A stretch of 64,000 nt of DNA from JAYODW01 sp038116745 (GTDB lineage Bacteria > Pseudomonadota > Gammaproteobacteria > Ga0077536), in the NCBI GenBank assembly GCA_038116745.1, contig JAYODW010000002.1:1-64000 (forward strand), in the 5' to 3' direction. Every line of letters begins with the position of its first letter. Positions within the stretch are counted from its first letter, which is position 1. Below, in pieces: positions 52,267 to 61,638 of the stretch. Below the pieces are notes generated by a model, which had not been told where the DNA came from, made no database searches, and worked only from the letters and a program-made list of their open reading frames with translations. The position numbers were made by a program, and so were the translations under genes.

Positions 52267-52298
52267 GACGCCCTGAGGCCAGGCAGGCTCAGGGCGTC
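52267..52298. terminator. Bidirectional terminator-like hairpin
   Basis: An 11-bp perfect stem (GACGCCCTGAG / CTCAGGGCGTC) with a 10-nt loop lies between the convergent RRM and LLM genes. No long T-run follows on either strand, but its position supports a role as a shared terminator. Confidence 0.7.
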
Positions 52299-52318
52299 CG
52301 GCTCCTGTCCCGAGAAGC

Positions 52319-53242
52319 CTAGTTTTCGATGACGGGCTTCACTTCCTCGATGACCAGCTGCGTCTGTCTCATCGTGTCCGCCTCACCGGAGGCGATGGGA
52401 AACAGGACGAACTTCGACGCACCGGCAGCGATGTACTCGCGCAGCCGCTGGATGACGGTCTGCGCCGAGCCGATACAGAACAAGGGGTTGAGGTCCATCT
52501 CCTCGCCAATCCCGGTCCGCGCCACAAAAGGTGAGTTCACCACGGCATCATCGTTCGGACTCCCAATCCGGTAGGCCAGAGATGCCCCGTAGTGGTCAAG
52601 GTCAATGCTGCGTCCGAGCCGCTCGGATTCGGTCCGGATCCCCGCAATAGCGCGCGAAACTTCTTCAGGGGAGGCTATGCCTCCGATCCAGCCCGTCCCC
52701 AGCCTGGCTGTGCGCTTGATCGCAGCGTCGCTGTTACCACCGATCCAGAGCGGCAATGGCTGCTGTACCGGCCGCGGCGCAATGGTCGCGTTGCGGTACT
52801 GGTAGAACTTCCCCTCGAAATCGACCGACTCCTCACTCCACAGGCGGGCCATCAGTTCGAACATCTCATTGGCCTTCGAGCCTCGATGAGCGGAATCTCT
52901 CCCTGTAGCCCCCCACTCCGCCGCTTTGGGATAGCCGACGCCGAACATCGGCAGTAGCCTGCCGCCGCTCAGGTAGTCGATCGTCGCGCACTGTTTTGCT
53001 AGCACCAGTGGATCGCGCAGGGGCGCCACGATAGCGTTCATGCCGAACTTGATTTTCTCAGTGCAGCCGGCGAGAGACGCCAATGCAGACAGGGATTCCA
53101 GATAGGGATCCGTCGAAATCAGCCGGTCTGACTGCCACACTGAGTCGACGCCGGATGCCTCCAGCATTTCCACCCAGCGGAAGAAACCACGAGCATTTTC
53201 AAAGGGATAGTTAACGAGCCCGAAGCCGAGGCGAATTTTCAC
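52319..53242 (-). CDS. LLM-class oxidoreductase
   Basis: A 307-residue luciferase-like TIM-barrel with a GTG start; GAGGAA is 8 nt upstream. GVDSVWQSDRLIS near 32, CATIDYLSGGRLLPMFGVGYP near 86 (shown in part) and LPLWIGGNSDAAIKRTARLG near 165 are characteristic. It closes a run of four LLM genes on the minus strand. Cofactor (F420 or FMN) and substrate are unknown. Confidence 0.87.
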   Translation of the reverse strand: MKIRLGFGLVNYPFENARGFFRWVEMLEASGVDSVWQSDRLISTDPYLESLSALASLAGCTEKIKFGMNAIVAPLRDPLVLAKQCATIDYLSGGRLLPMFGVGYPKAAEWGATGRDSAHRGSKANEMFELMARLWSEESVDFEGKFYQYRNATIAPRPVQQPLPLWIGGNSDAAIKRTARLGTGWIGGIASPEEVSRAIAGIRTESERLGRSIDLDHYGASLAYRIGSPNDDAVVNSPFVARTGIGEEMDLNPLFCIGSAQTVIQRLREYIAAGASKFVLFPIASGEADTMRQTQLVIEEVKPVIEN

Positions 53243-53320
53243 AGAACTAATTCCTCAAAATCTGCTGCACACAGCGTCTCACTCGACACAAAGAACCTGA
53301 CTGGTGTCCAACGCTCAGCG

Positions 53321-54211
53321 CTAGTGCGTGGACAAAGCTTTCAGCAGCGGCCAATGCCAATGCTTCGACACCGCACTGTCCGGCCTGTAGTCCTCACCTG
53401 GATTACACGGATACAGCACGATGTGAGTGGCTCCCGCCTCAGCGTAGGCGGCCAGCTTGTACTTCAGCATCTCGGCATCACCCCACGCGCAGATTGCATC
53501 AATCAACCGGTCGCTGCCGCCATTCGACCAGTCCGCGGGCTCATAGCCGAGGTCACCATAGCGGGCGTGATACGGCGGTAAGGACAGGTAGAAAGCACAG
53601 GCCCGCCGCGCCAGCGCGCGGGCGCTGTCGGGATCCGGGTCCAGCACGCAGCGTACGGCCACATGCAGCTCCATTTCTGGTCCGAGAAGCTCGCGCGCCA
53701 TGCGTACCGCTGCGACCGGCTGCAGGAAGAGGAACGCCCCGTCGGCCATATCCCGCGCCACCCCGATGAGCCCTTTGCCATGGCCGGCGACGATCACAGG
53801 TGCCGGCGTTGCGGCCCTCGGTCCTTCCAATGGGGCTTCATAAAGGCGCCGCAGATACTGGCGCATTTTCGTCACCGGCGGCACCCAGGCATGGCCTCGC
53901 GGCTCGATAAGTACCGGATGCGATACCCCGAGCCCAAGCCGGAACCGCCCGTCAGAGAGTTCAGCCAGACCATTTGCCGCCTGCGCGGCGCTGTCAGCGT
54001 CCCGGACGTACACATTGGCGATGCCGCTCGAGACGCGTATACGGGAGGTTTTGGCCAGGAGATAACCTGCCGTAGATAGCGGCTCGCGACCGAAGATCTC
54101 CGGCAGCCACAGCTCGTGGTAGCCCAGTTCTTCCAGCCTCTGCGTCGCTGCTACGAGGTCAGCCCCGGAGGTCCCCTCCGTCCATTGCAGGAGGCTCAGC
54201 TCGGCTTCCAC
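53321..54211 (-). CDS. LLM-class oxidoreductase (divergent)
   Basis: A 296-residue luciferase-like protein starting with GTG. LEELGYHELWLPEIFGREP near 27, RIRVSSGIANVYVRD near 57 and SDGRFRLGLGVSHPVLIEPRGH near 85 (in part) follow the family pattern. APVIVAGHGKGLIGVARDMADG corresponds to the substrate loop. It lies 6 nt after the stop of the upstream LLM gene, so they form one transcript. Confidence 0.85.
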   Translation of the reverse strand: MEAELSLLQWTEGTSGADLVAATQRLEELGYHELWLPEIFGREPLSTAGYLLAKTSRIRVSSGIANVYVRDADSAAQAANGLAELSDGRFRLGLGVSHPVLIEPRGHAWVPPVTKMRQYLRRLYEAPLEGPRAATPAPVIVAGHGKGLIGVARDMADGAFLFLQPVAAVRMARELLGPEMELHVAVRCVLDPDPDSARALARRACAFYLSLPPYHARYGDLGYEPADWSNGGSDRLIDAICAWGDAEMLKYKLAAYAEAGATHIVLYPCNPGEDYRPDSAVSKHWHWPLLKALSTH

Positions 54212-54217
54212 GACCGC

Positions 54218-55231
54218 TTACCTGAACGCAGGGATGACCTCTTTGGCCATCAGTTCGATGTGCTCGTCACTCCAGCTTGGGTGCAGCCCCGGCGGTACCG
54301 CCCAGGTATAGAAGCGATCACAGGTCGTGGCCTCGGTGTAGCTGCGGATCATCTCCACCGCTTGTTCGGGGCTCACGATGTAGCAGTCGTTGCTTTCAAT
54401 CGACTGGCGCGTCGCTTCCACCGGCTTGATGAAATCCATACCAGCTGCGGAGAACCACTTGCCGTATTCGTTCTGCTGGTAGGCGAGATGCTCCACCGCC
54501 TCTTTCCAGCGTTTCTCCGGGTCCTTTGAGACGTGCAGCCATGCATAGCCCGCAGCGATCTCTGCCGTGTCGGCGCCGTGGCCGCTTTCGGCCAGCTGGT
54601 CGCGATAAATCTTGGTAAAGGGCCCCACCGGCCCGATAGCGATGTAGCCCGCGCCGACCCGAGCGGCGCGGCGCACGGCGACCTCACTGAATCCGGCAAC
54701 CCATAGCTTGGGTTTTTTCTGTACCGGCAAGGGCCGCAACTGAATGTCTTCGTACTGGTGGTATTTCCCTTCGAAACTGAATCGTTCGCCAGCGAACAGG
54801 CGCTGGATAATTTCCAGGCCTTCGTCCATGCGTCGGCCACGGGATTTCGGCGTCACGCCCCAGGCGCGCAGCTCTTCAACCTTGTAGCCAACTCCCAGCC
54901 CCAGCTGCAGCCGGCCACCCGAGATGACGTCCAGGGTCGCTGCATCCTCAGCGACCCTGACCGGGTCGTGCAGGGGCAGCAACAACACGCTGGTGCCGAT
55001 ATCAACTTTTTTTGTACGGGCCGCGATCGCGCAGCCAATAGCAAGCATTGATGGCGAATAGCAGTCGTCTAGGAAGTGATGCTCAGAAAGCCAGATGTCA
55101 TCGAACCCGAGCGCCTCGGCCCGCTCTATCTGCGCGAAGCAGGCGTGATAGAGCTCGGTATTGTCCCGCTGCCACTGCGGCGGGTTGCGGAAGTCATACC
55201 AGAGACCGAAACGAAGTTTTCTGTTGGACAC
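54218..55231 (-). CDS. LLM-class oxidoreductase
   Basis: A 337-residue luciferase-like enzyme with a GTG start (SNRKLRFGLWYDFRNPPQW). FDDIWLSEHHFLDDCYSPS near 43, LQLGLGVGYKVEELRAWGV near 107 and PKLWVAGFSEVAVRRAARVG near 170 are visible. The SEHHF motif is common among bacterial luciferase-related oxygenases. AAGGAG lies 12 nt upstream. It is the second gene of the four-LLM group. Confidence 0.87.
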   Translation of the reverse strand: MSNRKLRFGLWYDFRNPPQWQRDNTELYHACFAQIERAEALGFDDIWLSEHHFLDDCYSPSMLAIGCAIAARTKKVDIGTSVLLLPLHDPVRVAEDAATLDVISGGRLQLGLGVGYKVEELRAWGVTPKSRGRRMDEGLEIIQRLFAGERFSFEGKYHQYEDIQLRPLPVQKKPKLWVAGFSEVAVRRAARVGAGYIAIGPVGPFTKIYRDQLAESGHGADTAEIAAGYAWLHVSKDPEKRWKEAVEHLAYQQNEYGKWFSAAGMDFIKPVEATRQSIESNDCYIVSPEQAVEMIRSYTEATTCDRFYTWAVPPGLHPSWSDEHIELMAKEVIPAFR

Positions 55232-55289
55232 GATGACAAGACTCCTTGATGCAGTAGTTAAAGCTGACGGGTACGGATTCTCAAACGAT

Positions 55290-56396
55290 TCAGCCTGCCG
55301 AGGCGGCGCGGCTGTTAATCACCTGGTTGACCCGTGGCATAACCTCCTCGGCCATCAGGCGCATGGAGTTTTTCATGCGCGCCTTGTCTTCCCAGTCATG
55401 CGCGGCATAGAGCAAGGTCCCGAAATCACCTACTTCCTCGCGGAAAGCGAGAAGTTTTTCGGCAACCGTTTCCGGACTGCCGTAAATCACGCAGGCATCC
55501 CGACAGCCCTGGGGGGTCAAAGCCTCAGGATCGTCGTCTGCGTTGGCGACGAAGGGCCCTTTGTAGTGCGAGCGATCGAAAATCTGAAATAGATAGTCGT
55601 AGTAGTAGTCGTACGCGCCACCGGGAGTTTTCACGAAAGCCTCCGCTTCCGCGTCCGAATCCGCCACAAAGATGCTGCGCGCCACCCGCCACTGCGCCGG
55701 GTCCGGGTGCCTGCCACTCTCTGCCGCGCCAGCGCAATACGCCGCCCAATGGGTTGCCGCGGACCAGGTTGCAATGAAGTTTGCGGTCACCGGGATGTAG
55801 CCTCGCGCGCCGGCTGACTTGATCGAGCTTGAATGCGGGCTCATAGCTGACATCGCAATCGGCGGATGCGGCTGCTGGAACGGTTTGGGCACATAGCCAA
55901 GCTTGATGTCGTGATGCGTCCATTCCTTGATGTCGATGTTCCAGAACTGGCCTTCCATCTTGTAGGGCGGATCCTCGGCCCATAGCCTGAGAATCATCTC
56001 AAGAGACTCTTCCATCATGGCGGTGCGATCTTTGTCGAGCACACCGAACAGCTCGAAATCGGACAGCAGTCCGCCGGGGCCGACACCCATGATGAAACGT
56101 CCTTTGCTCAGATGGTCGAACATCGCTGCCTGCCCTGCCTGTACGGCTGGGTGGTACTGCGGCAGACACATGACGCCGGTGGCGAACTTGATGTTTTTCG
56201 TGCGCGCGATGAGGTTCGCGTGGAACATCAGCGGCGAGGTGATCTGCTCAACCGCCGAGGAGTAATGCTCCCCTACCCAGGCCTCGGTGTAGCCCAGCTC
56301 ATCAGCAAAAACGATCGCCTCAACATCCTCTTCCAGCGTCTGGTGATAATCCCGATCGATATTGTGCAGCGGCATCATGAAATAGCCGAGGTCCAT
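55290..56396 (-). CDS. LLM-class flavin monooxygenase (limonene-monooxygenase-like)
   Basis: A 368-residue luciferase-family protein. YTEAWVGEHYSSAVEQITSP near 37, GRFIMGVGPGGLLSDFELFG near 96 and PPIAMSAMSPHSSSIKSAG near 170 resemble flavin-dependent members such as limonene 1,2-monooxygenase and alkanal monooxygenase relatives. I chose the ATG at 56396 (MDLGYFMMPLHN) because GGAGGAG lies 7 nt upstream. It is the first gene of the four-LLM group and diverges from another LLM gene across 144 bp. Confidence 0.87.
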   Translation of the reverse strand: MDLGYFMMPLHNIDRDYHQTLEEDVEAIVFADELGYTEAWVGEHYSSAVEQITSPLMFHANLIARTKNIKFATGVMCLPQYHPAVQAGQAAMFDHLSKGRFIMGVGPGGLLSDFELFGVLDKDRTAMMEESLEMILRLWAEDPPYKMEGQFWNIDIKEWTHHDIKLGYVPKPFQQPHPPIAMSAMSPHSSSIKSAGARGYIPVTANFIATWSAATHWAAYCAGAAESGRHPDPAQWRVARSIFVADSDAEAEAFVKTPGGAYDYYYDYLFQIFDRSHYKGPFVANADDDPEALTPQGCRDACVIYGSPETVAEKLLAFREEVGDFGTLLYAAHDWEDKARMKNSMRLMAEEVMPRVNQVINSRAASAG

Positions 56397-56540
56397 GGTT
56401 TTGCTCCTCCGAAAAGACAGTGCGGGCAAGCTAGCCTCGCCCCTAAAGGGTGTCAAGGAAAGTCGCCTGAAGCTGCGTCGCAGACCACAGCGAGGTGTGC
56501 GACCATGCCTGCCGACTGTCAGCTATATCGAGGGGGAAAC

Positions 56541-57431
56541 ATGAGCGCGAAAGCATGTCATGGACTTAAGGTCGGTGTTTTTACCGCCCTGTGTGATGCC
56601 ACCACCGGCGATCCCGCCGTCGTGGCGAAATGTGCCGAGGACCTCGGCTTCGATTCTTACTGGGTGCCTGAACACGGCGTCATCCCGCAAGGGTCGGCAG
56701 ACGTGTACCCCGGGAAATCGGAAAACGAGCCACCACCGGCCTACCTGTTCAAGATGCCCGATCCGTTCATCGCGCTGTCGCGCGCGTCGGCGGTCACCAG
56801 CCACCTGCGTCTCGGGACCGGCGTCGCGTTGGTGCCAGAGCGTAACCCGCTGATGGCGGCCAAAGAGATCGCCTCGGTGGATCACTACTCCGGGGGACGA
56901 TTCCTGTATGGCATAGGTGCCGGCTGGAATGAACCGGAGTGCACCGTCCTCGGCGGTGACTTTGCGCACCGCTGGACCCAGACCGCCGAGGCTATTGCCG
57001 TGATGAAGGCGCTGTGGAGCGGTGAATACGTCGAGCACCACGGGAAGTACTACGACTTTCCTCCGGTGATCTGTCAGCCCGCGCCAGGCCGCAAGCCGCA
57101 TCCACCCGTCCTGCTCGGCTCGATCGGCAACCCCCGGGTTTACAAGCGCGTTGCGCGGTGGGGCGATGGCTGGATGCCCTTCACCGCTGACCCTGCCGAG
57201 ATTGCCGAAGGCAAAACCGAAATCGCGCGTTACGCGAAAGAATACGGACGGGACCCGGCGAGCTTCGAAATCATCCTGTTTTCGACACCGGGCGGGGTCA
57301 TGCGCACCCGCGCGGAGCTCGCAGAAGTTGCCAAAGCCGGCGCTGACTCAATTGTTCTGTGGCTGGACGGGCAGAGCAATGACGCCCTCAAAGCCGAAAT
57401 GAGTGAGCTTGCCGGCGAGCTGTTCGGTTAG
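56541..57431 (+). CDS. LLM-class oxidoreductase, TIGR03619-like
   Basis: A 296-residue luciferase-like protein. LGFDSYWVPEHGVIPQ near 35, ALVPERNPLMAAKEIASVD near 94, RFLYGIGAGWNEPECTVLG near 117 and PPVLLGSIGNPRVYKRVARW near 190 fit the group commonly annotated as F420-dependent TIGR03619. AGGGGG precedes the ATG by 4 nt. It diverges from the other LLM genes, giving seven such genes in 15 kb. Confidence 0.87.
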   Translation: MSAKACHGLKVGVFTALCDATTGDPAVVAKCAEDLGFDSYWVPEHGVIPQGSADVYPGKSENEPPPAYLFKMPDPFIALSRASAVTSHLRLGTGVALVPERNPLMAAKEIASVDHYSGGRFLYGIGAGWNEPECTVLGGDFAHRWTQTAEAIAVMKALWSGEYVEHHGKYYDFPPVICQPAPGRKPHPPVLLGSIGNPRVYKRVARWGDGWMPFTADPAEIAEGKTEIARYAKEYGRDPASFEIILFSTPGGVMRTRAELAEVAKAGADSIVLWLDGQSNDALKAEMSELAGELFG

Positions 57432-57446
57432 CGAAGCAGTCCGGGC

Positions 57447-57483
57447 ATATCCCGCCCCGCGAATATGTCGATCGGCGGGGTAT
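57447..57483. terminator. Bidirectional terminator-like hairpin
   Basis: ATATCCCGCC pairs with GGCGGGGTAT over ten positions (one G-U wobble) around a 17-nt loop. It lies between the convergent LLM and symporter genes. No T-run is present. Confidence 0.55.
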
Positions 57484-57488
57484 CGCCC

Positions 57489-58907
57489 TCAGCGCCGTCG
57501 GCCAGCTGCTTTCAGCAGAACCTGGCTGCAAAGATAAACAGCCAGTCCACTGAGAATTCCGGGAAGCCCTTCGTAGATACCCTGATGCAGACCTGCCGCG
57601 CGCCACCCAAGGGCCACCAGCACACCGACAGTCATCATCAGCAAAGCCTGCGCCTCGCTCGGCTTGCCGCGCAGTGAATACACCAGCACCAATGGCACAA
57701 ACGCGCTCGCGAGACTGGACCAGGCAAGAATCACGAGGTCGAACACGCTTTGCTGATCAAAGATGGCCAGCACCACCGCTGCCGCGGTAAACAACACGGT
57801 AGCGCCCTTCGACACCAGTACGCTGTCGATTGGTCTTTTCGGCAGGTCGCTGGACAGCGCGGATGAACAGCTCAAAACGAGCGAGTCCGCCGTCGACATC
57901 GTGGCGGAAAATATCCCGGCCAGGATTAACCCGACCAGAACCGGGGGCAGGAGCAAGTCCGCCATGCGTGGCAGGGCCAGTTCCGGATCGATCGCGCCCA
58001 GATCCGGGATGTAAAGCCGCGACAGCAAGCCGACGCCGGTCGCGCAGGCATAGAAGAGAATAAAAAAACCGTAGTACACCAGGCGCGCCAGCGGCATATT
58101 TCGCCCCGAGTCTAGGGCCATGAAGCGCACCATCACGTGCGGCTGCCCCGCCACGCTGAGGCCGGCGAACAGCCAGGCAAAAGCGAACATCGCCGTGCCG
58201 GCGAAGCCCGTCAGCACCAACTGGTCAGACGGTGGCTGCCAGTCCATGAAACCGGGTATTGCCGAGAGCCTGTCCCAGGCATCTGCAGCACCACCCAGCT
58301 GTTCGACACCCACCACAAGCAGCAGCGCCATCGCGCCGAGCATGACCAGCGACTGCGCGACGTCGGTCCAGATCGACGCGCGGATCCCCCCGGCAAGACA
58401 GTAGCCAACTACCAGAGCACCGACCGCCAGGGCACCCGCATCCTCTGACCAGCCCAGGTTTGCATGCAGCGCCTTACCGCCCGCATTGACCTGCGCGGCA
58501 GCGTAAGCGCCGAGAAAGACCATCGTCAGCACAGCGGCGACCCGCCTGAACCAGAGGAAATTCGTTCCGTACCATCCCGACAGCACACCGAGAAATGTGC
58601 TTTCTCCGGTCGCCGCGGTGGCCTCTCGCAGTCGCCGATGAACCAACTGTGAGGCGACGAAGTCCCCCGCAATCCAGCCAACCATCAGCCAGGCGGCAGC
58701 AAGACCGGTCGCGTGGGTGTAACCGATCACGCCGATGAACATATAGCCGCTATTGTTGGTGGCGACCGCAGAGAGTCCAGCCGCCCAGGGTGAGACGCTC
58801 TGGCTGGCCAGGTAATAGTCCTGCCGGGACCGCCGCGCCACGCGGGCCGAGCTGAGGCCCACCAGCAGAAACAGCGTCAGGAAAAAGCTGAAACTGGCGA
58901 GAACCAT
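57489..58907 (-). CDS. Sodium:solute symporter (SSS/PutP family)
   Basis: A 472-residue membrane protein with about 13 hydrophobic segments, as in PutP-like symporters. GLSAVATNNSGYMFIGVIGYTHATG near 44 (in part), AAQVNAGGKAL near 135, LSVAGQPHVMVRFMAL near 249 and GIFSATMSTADSLVLSCSSALS near 333 (in part) mark the sodium-binding core. It lies behind ectD and probably takes up a compatible solute such as ectoine or proline together with Na+. No good Shine-Dalgarno sequence precedes the ATG. Confidence 0.88.
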   Translation of the reverse strand: MVLASFSFFLTLFLLVGLSSARVARRSRQDYYLASQSVSPWAAGLSAVATNNSGYMFIGVIGYTHATGLAAAWLMVGWIAGDFVASQLVHRRLREATAATGESTFLGVLSGWYGTNFLWFRRVAAVLTMVFLGAYAAAQVNAGGKALHANLGWSEDAGALAVGALVVGYCLAGGIRASIWTDVAQSLVMLGAMALLLVVGVEQLGGAADAWDRLSAIPGFMDWQPPSDQLVLTGFAGTAMFAFAWLFAGLSVAGQPHVMVRFMALDSGRNMPLARLVYYGFFILFYACATGVGLLSRLYIPDLGAIDPELALPRMADLLLPPVLVGLILAGIFSATMSTADSLVLSCSSALSSDLPKRPIDSVLVSKGATVLFTAAAVVLAIFDQQSVFDLVILAWSSLASAFVPLVLVYSLRGKPSEAQALLMMTVGVLVALGWRAAGLHQGIYEGLPGILSGLAVYLCSQVLLKAAGRRR

Positions 58908-58998
58908 TTAGCTGCTGTTTGCTGAGGCGACCGTTCGACCGCGGCTCAGCCCCGGGATGCCTGGGCGCGCGACTGCACGGGGTCGACGTGTAGCAAGC

Positions 58999-59892
58999 CT
59001 AGAGCGGCTCGATACACGCCCGGTTTGCAATATGCTGAGGTCTCGGCGGCAGACCACCGTATGGGGCAACACATCGGTTCTCCAGGCTGTTGTAGACCAG
59101 GAACAGATTGCTGCGATGGAACGGCGAAATATTGCTACCCGAGCCATGCAGGATGTTGCAGTCGAAGACCACGACACTGCCGGCTTTCGCCGTGGCTGCC
59201 CGGATCCCCTGCTGACTCAGCTCAGCGATTAAAGAACGCTCTGGCACGCCGTACTCCTGCTTCCGCAGGGACTGTTTGTAATGCTCGGCAGGGGTCTCAC
59301 CGACGCAGGTGACGTAGTGCCTGTGAGACCCGTTGATCAGCAACAGCGGACCGTTGCTCACCAGGTTGTCCGCGAGCAGGATGGACATGCTCAGCGCGCG
59401 CATGCGCGGCATGCCGTCCTCGATATGCCAGGTTTCAAAATCCGAGTGCCACCAGAAATCGCGGCCTTCAAACCCCGGCTTGTAGTTCAAACGCGACTGA
59501 TGGATGTAGACCTGGTCGGCCAGCAGATCGTGTGCCACCTCGACCAGACGGGAATCGCGTGCCAGGGCATCGAATTCGGGCACCTGCCGATGCACTTCGA
59601 AAATCGACCGCACCGCCTGGCTGTCCGGTTCGCGCACCACGGTTTCCGGATCAATGCCCGCGAGCGCCAGCGCGTGCTCGCCGACCTGCGCAAGCACGCG
59701 CGTCTCTTCGTCACTGAACACGTCGTTGAGGATCAGGTAACCGTTCGCATCGTAGTGGGCGATTTCCGTCTCTGAAAGCCGCGCCAGCCGGCGATCTGTT
59801 GGCCACACCACCGGATCAGCGCGCGGGATCAGTCTCGGGCAGGGCTCAACACGGGATGGATAGGGATCTTGCTCGAGGGCAGTCGCACGCAT
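58999..59892 (-). CDS. ectD: Ectoine hydroxylase
   Basis: A 297-residue Fe(II)/2-oxoglutarate dioxygenase that converts ectoine to 5-hydroxyectoine. The iron-binding HxD is in DFWWHSDFETWH near 147, with the second His in NILHGSGSNIS near 245. The EctD signature FxWHSDFExWHxEDGMPRMR is present, apart from Trp at the position often occupied by Tyr. Length matches the family. The start may be the ATG at 59892 or the GTG one codon earlier; GGAG is 8 nt upstream of the ATG. It is the fourth gene of ectABCD. Confidence 0.95.
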   Translation of the reverse strand: MRATALEQDPYPSRVEPCPRLIPRADPVVWPTDRRLARLSETEIAHYDANGYLILNDVFSDEETRVLAQVGEHALALAGIDPETVVREPDSQAVRSIFEVHRQVPEFDALARDSRLVEVAHDLLADQVYIHQSRLNYKPGFEGRDFWWHSDFETWHIEDGMPRMRALSMSILLADNLVSNGPLLLINGSHRHYVTCVGETPAEHYKQSLRKQEYGVPERSLIAELSQQGIRAATAKAGSVVVFDCNILHGSGSNISPFHRSNLFLVYNSLENRCVAPYGGLPPRPQHIANRACIEPL

Positions 59893-59912
59893 CACAGTTG
59901 CTCCGCGCGCAT

Positions 59913-60311
59913 TCAGCCGGAGACCGGCTCGGCCGCCGTCGGATAGGCGCCGGAGGCGTCATGCACTTCATTGCCGAATAGCGGTGGGTTAAAGACGCAG
60001 GCCAGCTCGAGGTCCGTCTCAGCCCGCAGCACATGGTGATCGTGCTCGTTCAGGGCGTACATCTGGCCCGGAAAAATCTCGTAATTCCGCCCTTCGTAGA
60101 TCGACACCAGCGTCCCGCGCCCGCTGATGCAGTACACCGCTTCGAAATGATTTTTGTAGCACATCTCCGTTTCGGTGCCGGCATAAATGGTCGTGATGTG
60201 AAATGAGAAGCCCATTTTGTCGTCTTTAAGCAGCAGGCGAGTGCTCTCCCAGGTTTCCGACACAATGCGCCGGTCGGTTTGCCGCGCCTGTTCAAGATTT
60301 CGAACGATCAT
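59913..60311 (-). CDS. ectC: Ectoine synthase
   Basis: A 132-residue cupin that cyclises N-gamma-acetyl-diaminobutyrate to ectoine. MIVRNLEQARQTDRRI, WESTRLLLKDDKMGFSFH, KNHFEAVYCISGRGTL and ALNEHDHHVLRAE carry the conserved iron-binding Glu, Tyr and His of the family. Length equals the usual ~130. GGGAG lies 8 nt before the ATG, 16 bp after ectB. Confidence 0.97.
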   Translation of the reverse strand: MIVRNLEQARQTDRRIVSETWESTRLLLKDDKMGFSFHITTIYAGTETEMCYKNHFEAVYCISGRGTLVSIYEGRNYEIFPGQMYALNEHDHHVLRAETDLELACVFNPPLFGNEVHDASGAYPTAAEPVSG

Positions 60312-60327
60312 CTGTTTCTCTCCCGTC

Positions 60328-61638
60328 TCAATTTGCCGATTTGATCGAATACTTCGAAACGACCTTATTGACCGAGCACCGGAGGATCGTCAGCGCCGTG
60401 TGCAGGCAATCGTTTGATGTCGTGAGCGGAGGCAGGCACTTGACCACCTGGTCATCAGCCCCACTTGTTTCGATGACCAGACCGTTCGCGAAACATTCGC
60501 GCGCGATTGCCGTCGCCAAACTGCCGCTGCGGCAGCCCAGACCACACATCATGCCGCGCCCCCTGACCGTCAGCAGCTCTTCGTGTTCGGCCGCCATCTC
60601 ACCAAGCGCCTTATGTATCAGCTCGGTTTTATCCGCGATCCGTCCCTGGAACTCACCATCGGCCCAGAAGCTCTCCAGCGCCGCAGCCGCGGTCACGAAC
60701 GCGTGGTTATTGCCGCGAAAAGTGCCGTTGTGCTCACCCGGCTCCCACCGGTCGAGCCCTCGACGAAAAACCGTCAAGGCAAACGGGATCCCGTAACCAC
60801 TCAATGATTTTGACAGCGTGACGATATCCGGCGTGATGCCGGCAGGCTCGAAGCTGAAGAAGGTGCCGGTGCGGCCACAGCCGGCCTGGATGTCGTCCAC
60901 AATCAGCAGCATGTCATGACGATGGCACAGCGCTTCGAGCGCGCGCAGCCACGCCATTGATGCCACGTTCAAGCCACCCTCACCCTGTACGGTTTCGACT
61001 ATCACCGCAGCCGGGTGGTCGAGACCGCTGCTGCCATCGGTCAGCAGCCTCTCCAGGAAAGCTATTGAATCGAGCTCCTCGCCCAGGTAGTTGCAGTACG
61101 GGACGTGGGTTACGCCGCTGAGCGGCATGCCGGCGGCATTGCGATGATGCGAATTCCCGGTCGCGGCCAGCGCCCCCATGGAGACGCCGTGAAACCCATT
61201 AGTAAACGCCACGACATTGCTGCGCCCTTTGACGCGGCGGGCCAGCTTCAGCGCGGCTTCCACCGCGTTAGTGCCTGTAGGGCCGGGGAATTGAGCCACG
61301 TAATCGAGTTTTCGTGGCGCAAGGATCAGATCGCGGAAACTGGCCAGGAAAGATTCCTTGGCAGCCGTGTGCATATCCAGACTATGGGTAATACCGCCGT
61401 TCGCGATGTACTCCACGAGACGCTGACGCAGTTTTGGATTGTTATGTCCGTAATTGAGGCTGCCGGCGCCGGCGAGGAAGTCTATGTACTGATTACCTTC
61501 TGTGTCGTACAGGTATGCGCCCTCAGCCGCCTTGAAAACGACAGGAAACGAGCGCGCGTAGCTCTGCACATTCGACTCCATTTCATCGAAAGTGCTCGGA
61601 GGAGGTGGGGTTGCAGGCATGTAGGCAAGTTGAGTCAT
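60328..61638 (-). CDS. ectB: Diaminobutyrate-2-oxoglutarate transaminase
   Basis: A 436-residue class III aminotransferase that makes L-2,4-diaminobutyrate from aspartate semialdehyde. LAGAGSLNYGHNNPKLR near 53, FTNGFHGVSMGALAATGN near 144 and LIVDDIQAGCGRTGTFFSFE near 246 are EctB hallmarks, with the PLP Lys in TLSKSLSGYGIPF near 275. The start overlaps the ectA stop as ATGA. No lysC-type ask_ect gene follows the operon. Confidence 0.96.
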   Translation of the reverse strand: MTQLAYMPATPPPPSTFDEMESNVQSYARSFPVVFKAAEGAYLYDTEGNQYIDFLAGAGSLNYGHNNPKLRQRLVEYIANGGITHSLDMHTAAKESFLASFRDLILAPRKLDYVAQFPGPTGTNAVEAALKLARRVKGRSNVVAFTNGFHGVSMGALAATGNSHHRNAAGMPLSGVTHVPYCNYLGEELDSIAFLERLLTDGSSGLDHPAAVIVETVQGEGGLNVASMAWLRALEALCHRHDMLLIVDDIQAGCGRTGTFFSFEPAGITPDIVTLSKSLSGYGIPFALTVFRRGLDRWEPGEHNGTFRGNNHAFVTAAAALESFWADGEFQGRIADKTELIHKALGEMAAEHEELLTVRGRGMMCGLGCRSGSLATAIARECFANGLVIETSGADDQVVKCLPPLTTSNDCLHTALTILRCSVNKVVSKYSIKSAN

